From: Tremella fuciformis
Lineage: Eukaryota > Basidiomycota > Tremellomycetes > Tremellales > Tremellaceae
Assembly (NCBI GenBank): GCA_032768795.1
Contig: CP136495.1
Coordinates: 1,552,501-1,616,500, forward strand
Direction: 5' to 3'
DNA: 64,000 nt
Below are positions 1 to 11,499 of this stretch, one piece after another. Under the pieces are notes generated by a model. That model did not search any database and was not told where the DNA came from. It worked only from the letters and a program-made list of their open reading frames with translations. How positions within the stretch are numbered: position 1 is the first letter of the stretch; each line of letters starts with the position of its first letter. Both the position numbers and the translations under genes were made by a program.

Positions 1-1
1 T

Positions 2-1089
2 GAGCTTGCTCCGCATAATCCAGCTCACCAGTTGGTGCACGGAGGGTCGACATCTGGCGTAGTGATCAGCCAAGTCAAAGAGGGACACTACTCCACTGTG
101 AAGGCAACCTTCGTTCTTCTAGACGTCATCCTTGCCGATGCGGAAATCCCAGTTTTCGGGTTCGATGTTATTTTCACGAGTACTGAATCGCTTGATCAGC
201 GTGAGTTGCATTCTCGAACCCCTCTGAGCTTGGCTTTCGGGTTTGCAACGAGCTGATATCTGTCAGAGGCCGACGCACGCCAACAGCCTGCAAACAATGA
301 GGTTAGCCCCGTTCGCGAAGGAGTTATCGTTGATGACTAGTCCAAACAAGTCTCAGTGATGCAGCGCGTACGTCAGAGGTCGTCTCGGATTGCAGCCAGC
401 ATTGCCAGGAGAAGCACTCAGGTCTGGCGCTCGATCAATACGCAACAGCGTGCACAGCCCACACTACAGGGGCCCGTTGTGATGTGTTACGGTCCGGCCG
501 AGGTGTTGGGTCGGCCTACCACGGTGAACGTTCAGAAGAAACGACGCACCCGAGTAGAGCCAAAAGTGAAATTCAACGGAGTAGGCGTTGAAGGGGTTGG
601 AATGGAATCGGGAACGAGACTGGATTTCACCACCGAGAACTGCCCATATATCCGTCTTGCCAAGATCTCGAGCGGAGTCCGGGTTCGAGCTGCCGGTGCA
701 AAGATTGTGTCAGGAGGCTGTCCGACACGGTTCCGAGTTGCCTTCGTCGTCGCTCATCCGGGACCCGTGGACATTCAGGTCATCAGAGACGAGACCTGCT
801 TCAGCGACTTCCTCCACTGGGCTTCAGCGCCCGTCAAGAGAACCCTCCGGGACACCACTCGAGGCGGAACGATCGCCACTGCGGCAACTTGCGTGTATGG
901 CGAAGCGTGCGAGGAGCGCCCAGATTGCCGACAGCTTCACCCGTATCACATGACTCCCGGAGTCTGGAAAGAGAGGCTTATTCTTCCCCTCAGGGGTTTT
1001 GACGACCCTTCGAATGATGAGGTGAGTCAGTCAGCGCATGAGCAGGTGCTGATAAGCTATAGCACTGGGTTACCTATTGCTTCGAGTGA
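2..1089 (+). CDS. Unknown-family protein, copy A (5' partial)
   Basis: I do not recognise a named family. The frame is open from base 2, so the 5' end may lie outside the window. Proposed exons are 2-200, 267-301, 365-1021 and 1063-1089, joined by GT-AG introns. The N-terminal exon has a K-x-G-x-Y-x4-A motif (KEGHY) followed by hydrophobic beta-like stretches. The middle has a YGP motif. The C-terminal part has three cysteines leading into PYHMTPGVW (890-967). All three motifs recur in copies B (25210-25963) and C (26484-27540), so the three are paralogs. The last tiny exon begins after an intron at the same place as in B and C and encodes a matching WV dipeptide. No signal peptide or membrane helix is visible in the part seen. 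The intron model is mine; without splicing the large exon would run on to 1165. Confidence 0.62.
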
Positions 1090-1555
1090 ATCTCTGAGAA
1101 CTTACGATGGGTATCAGATCATAACCAATCGCGAATGCATCAGTGCAGGGCATGGGTATTGTTAGTGGGAGTCATATGGCCAGCCCCAGACGAGGACGCA
1201 GAGTACAAATCGCTATCACGCTGCTGACAGTTGTGAGCATGGCGACAGGAAGGCGGGCAGGAAGGCCCACGATTTGCAGTAGGGCCGGAATGAAACCCAT
1301 GTGGCAACAGAGGGAGAGGCCGCGAGTGGTCTGTACGTGGAAGATACAGTCAAGTCTTCGAACAGTTGATGGTAGTTCGGTGACTTTTGCCCGAATGTCT
1401 CGTCGAGTCACCGTCCTTTGCTGTTGACGGCAAAATGTGCCACATTCGAAGTGCCACACTCAGCCTGTCGTCGGTTGACGCGACTGTCGCTGGACAGGAG
1501 CGTCCACCAGACCTCATATGATGCAGCGAGCATCACTGACTGCCTCGTTCGCGAG
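1090..1555. other. Intergenic region upstream of Ku80
   Basis: No coding exon could be supported here. Open frames on both strands are short and lack splice-consistent homology. The stretch holds the 3' flank of copy A and the presumed promoter of Ku80. Confidence 0.5.
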
Positions 1556-4500
1556 ATGCCTTCGGACAGGGCTGGGTATACCTTGTCGATATTCGCCATC
1601 GATGTCTCGCCTTCCATGGGGGAGAAGCGCGAGGACGTGGGGAGCTCGACCAAGAGGACAAAGTTGAGCCTTGCCAAGGAGTATGTGGCGAGACGATGCG
1701 AGCCAAAGGTCAGTGCCGCTCTGGCCAGAAGATGGGTTCTGACCGAAAAGATCTCATCAGGACGCAAGACCGAAGTGGTCGGCATACTGTCTTATGGTGG
1801 TCGTGAGTGTTTGCCGTCGCCCAGAGGGATGTGTCTCATCCATCAAGGGAGCAACAACCAGGCCCATCACGACTATGTGGCCAAGAACCCGGACGATGAG
1901 GAACCCATGTACGCGCATGTCTCATGTGACGTCGCTGCGCAGACAGCCAAGCCGAAGATCGTGGAGGTGGTGATGAACCTGGAAGTTGGGGAGCATGAAG
2001 GCAATCGTGGGTTTAATGCCGAGGCCCAGGTATCAGCTGAGAGGCAGCCGTATCCGCCCTCATGGTAGCGCTCGACATGGTCGCGACGCACAAACATACA
2101 AAGAGCTGGGCGCTGGAGGTCAATCTCATCACAGATGGTGAGGACGAATCGCCGTGCCCGAGCGTCCGTTAAAGTGTAGGCGAGAGTTCTTTTGCTCAGG
2201 GGGAGTACGAAGATGCCATGGAACGATTCGACGACATGGGGGTGCAGCTCAATGTCATGTGCGTACCCTCATAGCTACAGGCATGAGCTCATCGTCAGTG
2301 GGATCGGTTTTGACGAGCCTTCCGTGCCGGTAGATAAGACCAAGTCCCGCGCCAAAGTGAGCGTAACTCTAGGCAACATCTCGCCGAGCTAATGGGCAGC
2401 GTCTGTCGGAGAAGTTCTGGCGGATCTTTGTGGAGCAGCTCCATGAGAGGATATCTCGTACCACTCAGGCTGAGGAGATACTGCCTACTCTGTGCACCTT
2501 CGATCCGGCCCTCACTGAGGCTCGTATGCCCAGACCAAATATTGTCAATTCGGCTGTCACGGCGATCGATCTCAAGATCGGTTCCCCCGACGTCAACGAA
2601 GACCAAGCCATAACAATTCCGATCAAATACTCGAAAGCGACAATGAAGGCCAGACCACCATCGCTGTCCAAAGCCTGGAAACCGGCAATGGATCTGCAGG
2701 TACCGATGACATCTCAGGCGTACGGCAGCTATGGTGCGCCGAGTCAGCTGTTGACCAGCTTGACACAGCAGTCCCAGTCGCAATCGGACAAGCCGCCTGT
2801 AGCGAGCGATCTTGCCGCCATGATTTCCGCGGACGTCAAAGCACACAGCACTTACGTACTCAAGCGACACGAAGATGAAACAACGGACGGCGCTCCGGCG
2901 GGGACGCAGAGAGGCACACAGGATGCAGATGAGCCAGATGAGGAGGGTGGTCCGGGCTTGCCAGAGGGGGGAGAGGAGGAGGAAGTCGTCGCTCAGGAGG
3001 ATATCGTCAAAGCATGGCGTTTCGGCTCGACCTGGGTGCCCATGGAGAAAGACACTTTTGATCCGCTGGATACCAAGAAAGGCATCGAGGTCTTGGGCTT
3101 CTTTCCTCGAGAGAATGTGGGTCCGACGTCTGCATGCGAGTCTGGGGCTAACAATCGCAGATCCACCGACACATGCTCATGGGCGAAGTTCGGTTCATGT
3201 GGCCCGACATGACATCACCCAAAGCTCAGCTTCAATTCTCGTCCTTGGTCGAAGGCATGTATCTGAGGGAGATGGCGGCTGTTGTGCGTTGGGTCCTGAA
3301 AGACAACGCCGAGCCGGTCATAGGGGTCTGTGTGCCAGAGTTCAACTATCCCGGAGAGGAGAAGCGTCTTGATTATATGTTTTGGGTTCAGGTGCGAATC
3401 GCTGCAGCTCAGCTCACTGGTCCGCTGGCTGATGCCCTAGCTTCCGTTCGCCGAGGACGAGCACAACTTCTGGTTCCCGTCGTTGACCAACTACAAGACT
3501 CATTCTGGCAAGACCATTACCGAGCATCCCCTTCTGCCCACAGATGAACAGTGCGAGCTCATGGACCGCCTGGTGGAGGGCCTGGATCTGGACGCGTACG
3601 CTCAATCCACTTCGAGCGGTCGACTGCCACCGAGAGTCGCGGTCAACGCCGATGGAGATGAGGACATCAAGCCGGATGTGGAGGGCGAGGAAGCGGACTT
3701 TGTGCCTTGGTTCGAGCCAGGCAAATCGTACAACCCAGCCATACATCGAGTTAAGGAGGCCATTTTTCACGCTTCGCTCACTGCCGATCTCAGCGAAGAT
3801 CCCCTCGGCCCACCGCATCCCGAGCTTGTCAAATACTTCTACACTCCCGAAGAACTGGTCGCGGATACGGTCAAAGTCACCGCACAGCTCAAGGATGCGC
3901 TGGACGTCAAAAAGATCCCTCCTAAGCAGAGAAAGAAAGCCGCCAAGGAGGGGCTGAGAGAGGGCGAGGGATAGTCCGTTACCTCTTTGTGTCGTACGAC
4001 TTATGCTGATGATCAGCATCGACATCGACGAGCTGTTCGATGAGCCAAGTCAGGCAGGACCTTCTCAAAAGGGCAAAGCAGAGCCTATCAGCCCTCAACA
4101 ATCACTCAGGCCGGTCAAGGATGAGCCTTTTTCTCCCACTCAGCGCAAGACAGCTGGGGATCGACGAGAGAACGAAGCACAGCCGAGTCCCAGCAAGCCC
4201 AAGAAGGGCCGTCTCGTCTCGAATGAGACACCCCTGGAGGACTTCAATGCTCTCATCGAAGGAGAGGGTGACGTGTTCCGGAAGGCCATCCAGGATCTGG
4301 GCGCCGTTGTCAAAGAGAATATTGCAGCCTCGTTCTCTCGGTCTGCATTTCCGCTAGCCATTGACTGTCTAAAGGCCATGCGCTCGACAGCTTTGACGTA
4401 TGAGGAAGTGGAGACGTATAATGAGTAAGTTGACATTGTCGCCACCAGTTCATCAGCTCATGTGTGCCAGATTTGTCGATGAGCTCGATGGTTTCGTCAA

Positions 4501-4763
4501 TACGCCTGGATTCAAGCACAAAGACTTCTGGAAAGGCAAGTCTGCCGCGGTCCCCTGTGAATTAGCTGACAACCAGCCTTTGAGAAGGCAGGCAAGGAGG
4601 TTAGTAAGATCTCCCAAGAGGAGGCCAAGGAAGCTCTGGAGGGGTACGAGTAGTTTCATCCCTGTTGTAAACCATTTTACTGTATACGTCAAGCAGCCGC
4701 TCCTCCTGTATGTAGGCACTTTACGACGAGGACTTCCACCTCTTCTCGAATGTGTCAGCCTGA
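1556..4763 (+). CDS. KU80: Ku80-like DNA end-binding protein (NHEJ)
   Basis: This is the large subunit of the Ku heterodimer, which binds broken DNA ends in the nucleus for non-homologous end joining and acts at telomeres. The start at 1556 begins an N-terminal von Willebrand A-like domain (FAIDVSPSMGE), followed by pieces of that domain such as NLITDG. A central beta-barrel segment (KAWRFGSTWVPM, GIEVLGFF) follows, with an acidic loop just before it. Next comes a conserved region with NPAIHRVKEA, and then a helical C-terminal domain (about 4210-4760) resembling the Ku80 C-terminal domain. At least eight short introns interrupt it; the first, 1709-1750, is only 42 bp and carries CTGAC. The stop at 4763 gives the end FSNVSA. 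An alternative last intron starting near 4753 could extend the protein to about 4940. As placed, the end overlaps the LAMTOR2 gene on the other strand by 9 bp. Confidence 0.85.
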
Positions 4764-5346
4764 GCCATCAGCTTGAGACGTGACATTATGCAGGTAGGAG
4801 CTCACGGCCGATATGAGGGCTGACCAAGGCACTGTACTCGTCGCGTTCAACACGAGGATGAAGGACAATGGCAGGACAGATCGTAATGTCGGTATTTGGG
4901 CATCAGGCGGCGGCGTCTCGGGCTTCGCAAGGGATATTTGACGAAGCAGAAGTCTTCCCAGCTACAAGCTCAGCTCAATGATAGTTCTTGTTGCCGCAAC
5001 GTACCTCGCACTCGACTCTGGGAGACGCGTCTTCCTCCCACTGACTCGCCAAACCCGATAACAACCTCAATCTCTCCGGATCTTCCAGCCACGGCTCCTC
5101 TTCCTCCCCATCAGCATCATCGCCATCCTCCGTGTCATGTCCATTTGCTCTGACAACGCCATCCTGCTCGCCTTCATCCCCATCCGCCGAGTGAAAGTTG
5201 GAGGCCCAAGAAAACACCTGGCCTTGCGGGGCGATAAGAAGGGCAGTGTGTGGACCCGACGCAGGAGCGAGCCCGTTCGAGCTCGAGCTGCTGGATGCAA
5301 GGCAGGCGCTGAGGTCTTGGTGTACTCGAGTGGGGCTGAGGAGCAT
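4755..5346 (-). CDS. LAMTOR2-like Roadblock/LC7 protein (Ragulator/EGO complex)
   Basis: This is probably the Roadblock subunit of the lysosomal or vacuolar Ragulator scaffold that anchors Rag GTPases for TORC1 signalling. Exons are 5005-5346 and 4961-4755 with a 43-bp intron whose branch is CTGAG, giving 182 residues. The N-terminus reads MLLSPTRVHQDLSACL, followed by TALLIAPQGQVFSWAS. This matches the family pattern of a helix followed by a hydrophobic strand ending in a glycine-rich turn. A roughly 35-residue acidic insert (many D and E) follows, which is not in animal LAMTOR2 (about 125 aa). Exon 2 supplies CELGRLL and SFILVLNATSTVPW, the expected second half of the fold. An in-frame stop at 5356-5358 excludes the longer upstream frame. 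The gene is divergent from UGGT with about 170 bp between the starts. Assignment is by pattern, not by search. Confidence 0.68.
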
Positions 5347-5518
5347 TTTGCCTTTCTATAGTATGCGAGTCGAGTGAAGCAACGGACCAAGCTTGGACCA
5401 CCAATAGACCAGCTTCTCGGGCAAGTCGGATGGAGCCCCAGATTCTATAGTGACGTGGTGGGCAGACAATTCCAGCGATGACCGTTCAACGCGTCCACAG
5501 TCTCGAGTATCGACAAGC

Positions 5519-8500
5519 ATGAGGTGGGGCGTCGCTGCGTGGCTGGCGGGCGCAGTGCTGGCGAGGGCCAGCACGGAATCGCACCCGCTCAGCATACAGC
5601 TCGAAACGGCCTGGCCGGCGGTGCCCATAGCGCTGGAAATTCTGTCAGTCTTCTTTCATTCTTTCCTCGACTCGCGGCACTTTGTCCGCGTTGGGCATTC
5701 ATAGATGCTCGTACATGCGCCCAGCTGACATGTAGCGAGACTGCATACGATGAGAATCCTGCCTCGTACCTCCCCTTGCTCCGACTCCTCACTGCTCTCC
5801 CTCCACACCTGTCTGACCGCGATGTGCTCGCCTCTGCCAGTGAACTCATCACTTCACACTCTCTCCTCCCAGAAACGAGCTTGGCGACCTTTGAGTATGC
5901 CTTGGGACTGCATTTCGCCGCGCCGAAGGTCGAGGCCTTCTTCAGCTGGTACGACAACCACGAGTGGTCGGAGTTGGTCGCAGCGAAGGATGATTGCGGC
6001 AGTTGGGTCGAGTGGCGGGGCAAGGGGTTTTGCACTGCAGGAGAGCTGCGGAGGGATATCGAGATGAGCATAGAGGATGGCGACCATCACTTGTGAGCTG
6101 CGCCACTCTGAATTTGGCTTCCTAGCTCATGGTAGGGGCGCTTCCACCATTCATTACCTCCCATTCGACCACCACTCTCACCCCAACGACAGACCGTCTC
6201 AAGCCGTCTTCTACTACGATGTGGCCGATGTGACCAATTCTGGGGCCCTTCTGAGCTATCTGGACCATCATGCTTCCCAGGATCCGGCATTCGGTTACAT
6301 CGTCCGTTACGCTCCACCTTCCGGCAGGGATGTGGAGAAGAAGACAACGCTGTCGGGATATGGCGTGGAGATGGTTCTGAAGAAGACCGACTATCTCGTT
6401 GTAGACGACCGTGCACCGACCTCAGGCCAGTTGGAGGAGCAGACACCTTTGAATCATGGTGATGGGGAATCGAGCAACGAGTCGTTCTTCGGCGAAGTGC
6501 TGGGAGACGACCCGTGGGCGGAGCTCGCCAATCCCCTCCAAAGATTCGAGATGGGATGTAAGTCGACTGCCAAGCCTTTTGCTCGTCAGCACTAATCCTC
6601 AGCCCTGGGAGTCTTTGCGTCGGCCCTCATCAAGTCGCATCCCCGCCCGCTGGATGCTTTGTTGCACCTCGCTGAAGACTTTCCCAAGTACTCGGCGGCC
6701 GTTGCGAGACGGGTCGACGTGCCTAGGGAGATTGCGAGGCGCGTCGATCAGCTCGCTCACAGGGGCCAAGCAACTCCGTCTCTCATCATCAACGGTCGGC
6801 CATTCAAGGACGGAGAGATCAATGCTTTCTCGTCGGTCCCACCTTGTCTACCGTACGTGTATCTATGCTTACTGTCAGGCTGTTAAACGTATTGCGTGAA
6901 GAGCGAAATCACATCCTGTCCCTTGTCTCACTTGGCTTGACCCCAAAGCAAGCCTTCGAGCTCCTCACCGATCCCCTGATTGGACAGGCCCAAGTCGAAG
7001 ACGATCCGACAGAGGGGCTAGTCGATGCGAGTGACCGTGAAGAGGGTGGCGGTGTCATCACTTATTGGAATGATATCGAAAAGGACAAGAGGTCAGCACT
7101 CTCATCCAGAGTGCAAGCCTGAGCTGACTCGTAGGTATGCGCAGTGGCCTAAAAGCATGCAAGGAGTCAGCCCCGATCTCTACCTAGTCTGACATCGACT
7201 GACATGCGAAGTTCGTCCGTCCGACGTATCCTGGACAGTTCCACCCGATCCGGCGCAATGTGTGGAACTTGGTGTTTGTGCTCGACCTATCTCTTGGACC
7301 ATCTCTCGATATCATGGCCTCGTCGATCTCCGCAATGATACAGCGCAATGTCCCCCTACGGTTCGGAGTCGTCCCCATGATCACCCCGGGCGAAGAAGAC
7401 ATATGTAGGTCAACCCGCATGATGTCCACAGTATTCCACTTATCCGCAGCGAGACAAATGGCCCGTCTGTTCCTATATAGCGTAAAGAATCTCGGGCGTG
7501 GTGCCACAAGGGACATGTTGATCGAGATTCTCAAGGTCACCCCTTCGACACCGTCGAGCCCAGGCAAGGTCAAGCTGGAGACTGCAGAGCGTGCCTACCG
7601 TTGGATATCCGCTCAGCTTGAAAAGGAGGTATTACCCTTTGAGCAGGTCATCCGGTTGGACGAGCTGGATGAACAACTGGTGAAGATTGAATCGTATATG
7701 ACTCGATTGAGTGCAACCAGAGAAGACTCGCCTGTCGGTCATCTGTTCATCAATGGCAAGCACACGCCCTGCGGGGGAGTGAGTCTGTCCTGATGGTTCG
7801 GAAGCCAACGTGCTCATCTATAGCACTGGGCACAAATCGTTCAGAACGAGCTGCAGAACCTGCTAGGCTTCTTACAAGGAGCTGTACAGTTGTTCTTCGT
7901 GCCGTTATACTTGCTGATCCCAGATCATCAACAAGGTGGACATGGAAGACCCGGCGCACTTCTTTTATGATCTGCCGTCGACGAGCAAGAGTCGAAATAC
8001 ACTCATAGTCCCCTCCCAGCCTGACAGCAAATTACGGGCATTCAGCTTGCCTGATCTTTTTGCCCAGGATACCACAGAGAAGTTGGCCCACAGCTTCGTA
8101 TATGCCGGTAGGTGACAGTCACGCACGATCAGGGGATGAGGCTGAGGTCCCCAGATCCATACAGCCATGCGCCTATTACAATATGGGTCATCGCTGATAT
8201 GGACACCCAACAAGGTCGAGCGACCGTGAGAAGCGCGATCCAGAATCTGGAGAATCCTCTGAATCTTGCTCGTGTCGGTTTCGTGCACACCCCTTCTGCG
8301 CGGGCGACCAGCTCGACATCAGACGCGCCGTCGTTGTCGACCATTATATACCAGCTCGTGGCCACCTCTCAGCTTAGCTCGCTGACTCCGGGCCAATTCC
8401 TCGAATTGCTCGATGCTGTCGAGTCTACCGCTATCGAAGAAGCAGGTCTACCCGCCAACTCTCCTCTGCATGCATTCTCCTCGGGAGGCTGGAGTGTGGC

Positions 8501-11346
8501 CGATGAAGCGGCGGCTGCCAAATTCTGGGAGGTAGGCTCGAGCATTACAAAGAAGCTCAAGGTCCGATCTGCTGCGCCGCATCTACTGGTCAATGGGAGA
8601 GTGAGTGATCGCGAAGCTCGGGTGTCTTGGCGATTGATTGCAGCTCGTCGGACCGATCACTGGCAAACTTTTCACCGCCGGGGACTTCCAAAGTCTTGCC
8701 ACATACGAATATCGCAAACGCAACAAGGCAGTCATTGACGCGGTCATGACCATGTACGACAACGTCGATGCTTTCGATCGGTGAGTCATGAAGCGTTTGG
8801 GTGTTCGGTACTTACATGCAGTCAAACCCTGGCGAGCTTGGTCGCCTCCATCTCGTCTGTCGTCACCGTTGCCTATCTCCCGCCCGGAAACGAAGGCATC
8901 TTCCAGCCCGAGCCGGCCCCGCGAAGCAGGTGGTATGAGCAGCTGGATGATGGGGCTATGTAACTATTACCTACACATACTGTTCACAGCTTATAGCAGG
9001 TCCTTCACCCATGGAGATCAGGAAACTGCGCTCATCCGGGTCGCAGCAGTGCTGGATCCGATTTCGGAGACGGCTCAGAAATGGGCGCCTTTATTGAAGG
9101 TTAGTTCTTCATATGACAACTCTGAAGAGATCACTGATTCCAAGACCCTATCTACTATGAGTCACGTAGCCGTTTCAGTCTACCTCGAGCCAGATTTGGC
9201 CGCTACCGATGTGAGTGCGAAGACGGCAATGGTCCGAAGCTGACACTGCAGCTCAAGCTCAAACGCTTCTACCGGTCTTCGATCGCCCCGGGTCCGCAAT
9301 TTGACGTTGACGGGTTAGTGCTTGGAATGTTGCTGGGTATGAGAGCCGATGGGTTACAGAAAATCCGTTGCTCCTCCTGTCACCTTTTCCGACCTGCCAG
9401 CATCTCCCATCTTCACGCTTGGGCTCGACATTCCTCCTTCATGGATCGTGTCGCCCAAGACGTCGCCGCTTGACTTGGACAACCTGGTCATCTCATCGTT
9501 GTCCAGCCCTACCAGTGTCCTCTTTGAACTGAAGCAACTCCTCATTGAGGGGCATGCTCGAGAGGCGTCCAATGCTCCTCCACGTGGTCTACAACTGCAC
9601 CTTACACAACGTGGCCTCGAGGTATCTGATACGCTGGTCATGGCGAACTTGGGCTATCTGCAATTCAAAGTCACTCCTGGTGTCTATGATCTCTCCATCC
9701 GTCCCGGTCGAGGTCAGGAAGTGTACGAACTCGAGTCTGTTGGCAATGATGGCTGGGACAGTTTGAGCGTCAACGCCACGGGAACAGAAGTCATCTTGAC
9801 GTCCTTCGAGGGCGTCACCATTCTGCCCCGTTTCGTCAGACGCCCGGGTATGGAGACGGCCGATGTTCTCACCGAGCGCGGTCCCCTCGCAGATACCAGC
9901 TACGCAGGAGCAGTTTTCTCGAGGTGAGCAATGCCTTCAAGACGACGGTGTCGGCTAACGCCGCAGGATGAAGGAGATGATTGGCCTGAAAGATGAACAT
10001 AAGTCGGTAGAAAAGACGAGGCATGCCGATATCAATATCTTCACTGTCGCCTCTGGCCTGCTTTATGAGGTGAGCTGTCGCATCCGCCCAATTCAAGCTC
10101 ATAAGTAGCGCTTCGCCTCCATTATGGTCCTTAGTGTGATGAAGCACACGACTTCGACTGTGAAGTTCTGGTTCATCGTCAGTCTCAAAGCTTTGGGTTG
10201 ATGTCATTGTGCTGAAGTGCCAGGAAAACTTCCTTTCGCCGACTTTCCTCGCTTTCCTACCACATTTGGCGAAGGAGTATGGTTTCGAGTACGAGCTGGT
10301 CACATACAAATGGCCGTCTTGGCTGCGGGCCCAGACGGAGAAACAGCGCATTATCTGGGCGTGGGTCATCTGGTATCGCCCTTACCAGGCTGCTGGCTGA
10401 CTCTCCAGATACAAAATTCTTTTCTTGGACGTGCTTTTCCCCATGGACCTTGACAAAGTCATCTTTGTAGATGCCGACCAAATTGTCCGGACGGATATGA
10501 AAGAGCTCGTGGATGTGGATCTGCACGGCCGCGTGTACGGCTATGCCCCGATGGGCGACGACCGAGAGGAGATGGAAGGCTTCAGGTTCTGGAAGACGGG
10601 CTACTGGAAGGAGGCACTGCGAGGCAGGCCATACCATATCAGGTAAGGATCACTGGGCCTCCGGCCTCGACTAGCCTCAAGGACGCTCACTATCAGCGCG
10701 CTTTACGTTGTAGACTTGAAGCGATTCAGACAAGTGAGCGATCGCCCCTAAGGACAGCTCACAAGGCTCACATCAGCTCGCGACGGGCGATAGGCTTCGA
10801 GGACAATACCATGCCCTTTCGGCTGATCCGAATTCTCTCGCAAACCTCGACCAGGACCTGCCGAACTCGATGCAAGATACGATACCCATCTTCACGCTTG
10901 ATCAAGACTGGCTATGGTGTCAGACGTGGTGTAGTGACGAGTCACTCGCTCGAGCCAAGACGAGTGGGTCCAAATATGATGTGAGAGGCGACGCTGACGA
11001 GCAGTCGACCTCTGCCAGAATCCCTTGACGGTCAGGTGCTTGATCCCGCATAGAATTGGAGCTGACGTGGCAGAAAGAGCCCAAGCTTGTTCGGGCGCGA
11101 CAGATTCCCGAGTGGGACGCGTATGATCGTGAGATTGCTGCTCTTGCTGCGAGAGTGGAAGGTGCCGGCGGCGCCCTTGCCGCAAGCGTGGATGATCTTG
11201 CTGCGGACAAGGGTGGCAGTGGGCCGGTGGGAGAGAACGAGGAAGATCTTGGCATTAGTGATGCTGCTAGTGAGCTTGAGCAGGAGGCCGGGGAGGTGCT
11301 GGAGGAAGAGACGGGGCAGAGCAGACGGATTGAGGATGAACTATGA
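5519..11346 (+). CDS. UDP-glucose:glycoprotein glucosyltransferase (ER folding sensor)
   Basis: This enzyme re-glucosylates misfolded N-glycoproteins in the ER lumen so that they rebind calnexin. The protein starts with a hydrophobic signal peptide ([15 protein letters not shown]). Exon 1 ends at 5643 and exon 2 starts at 5736. Long thioredoxin-like lumenal domains follow, with recognisable UGGT blocks such as [15 protein letters not shown] and [10 protein letters not shown]. The C-terminal glycosyltransferase domain (about 10,020-11,050) has [15 protein letters not shown], the metal-binding DxD within [13 protein letters not shown], and [11 protein letters not shown]. The last residues, RIEDEL, look like a DEL-type ER retrieval signal. 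The gene is cut by more than ten short introns. The total size fits the family (about 1,500 residues). Yeast Kre5 is the relative, but the intact catalytic motifs point to a functional UGGT. Confidence 0.93.
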
Positions 11347-11499
11347 GCCAGGCAGTCACACAAGCATATGCATAGCATGTTATGTATCTCTCTTGCTCTC
11401 GTGGATGGCCATGTCCGTGGACCTACTCTTGGCAGGAGATCATGAGTGTGTGCGACGGCATGCTTTGAAAATGGTAGCGGGGCCGGAGGCTATGGGCAA

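Noticed and set aside
1172..1785. Minus-strand frames at the Ku80 5' end
   Set aside because: They overlap the Ku80 vWA exon and its promoter without any recognisable pattern.
5356..5628. Minus-strand open frame continuing upstream of the LAMTOR2-like gene and overlapping the UGGT start at a shared CATG
   Set aside because: An in-frame TAG at 5356-5358 separates it from the conserved start at 5346, its sequence has no family pattern, and most of it lies antisense to the UGGT signal peptide exon.
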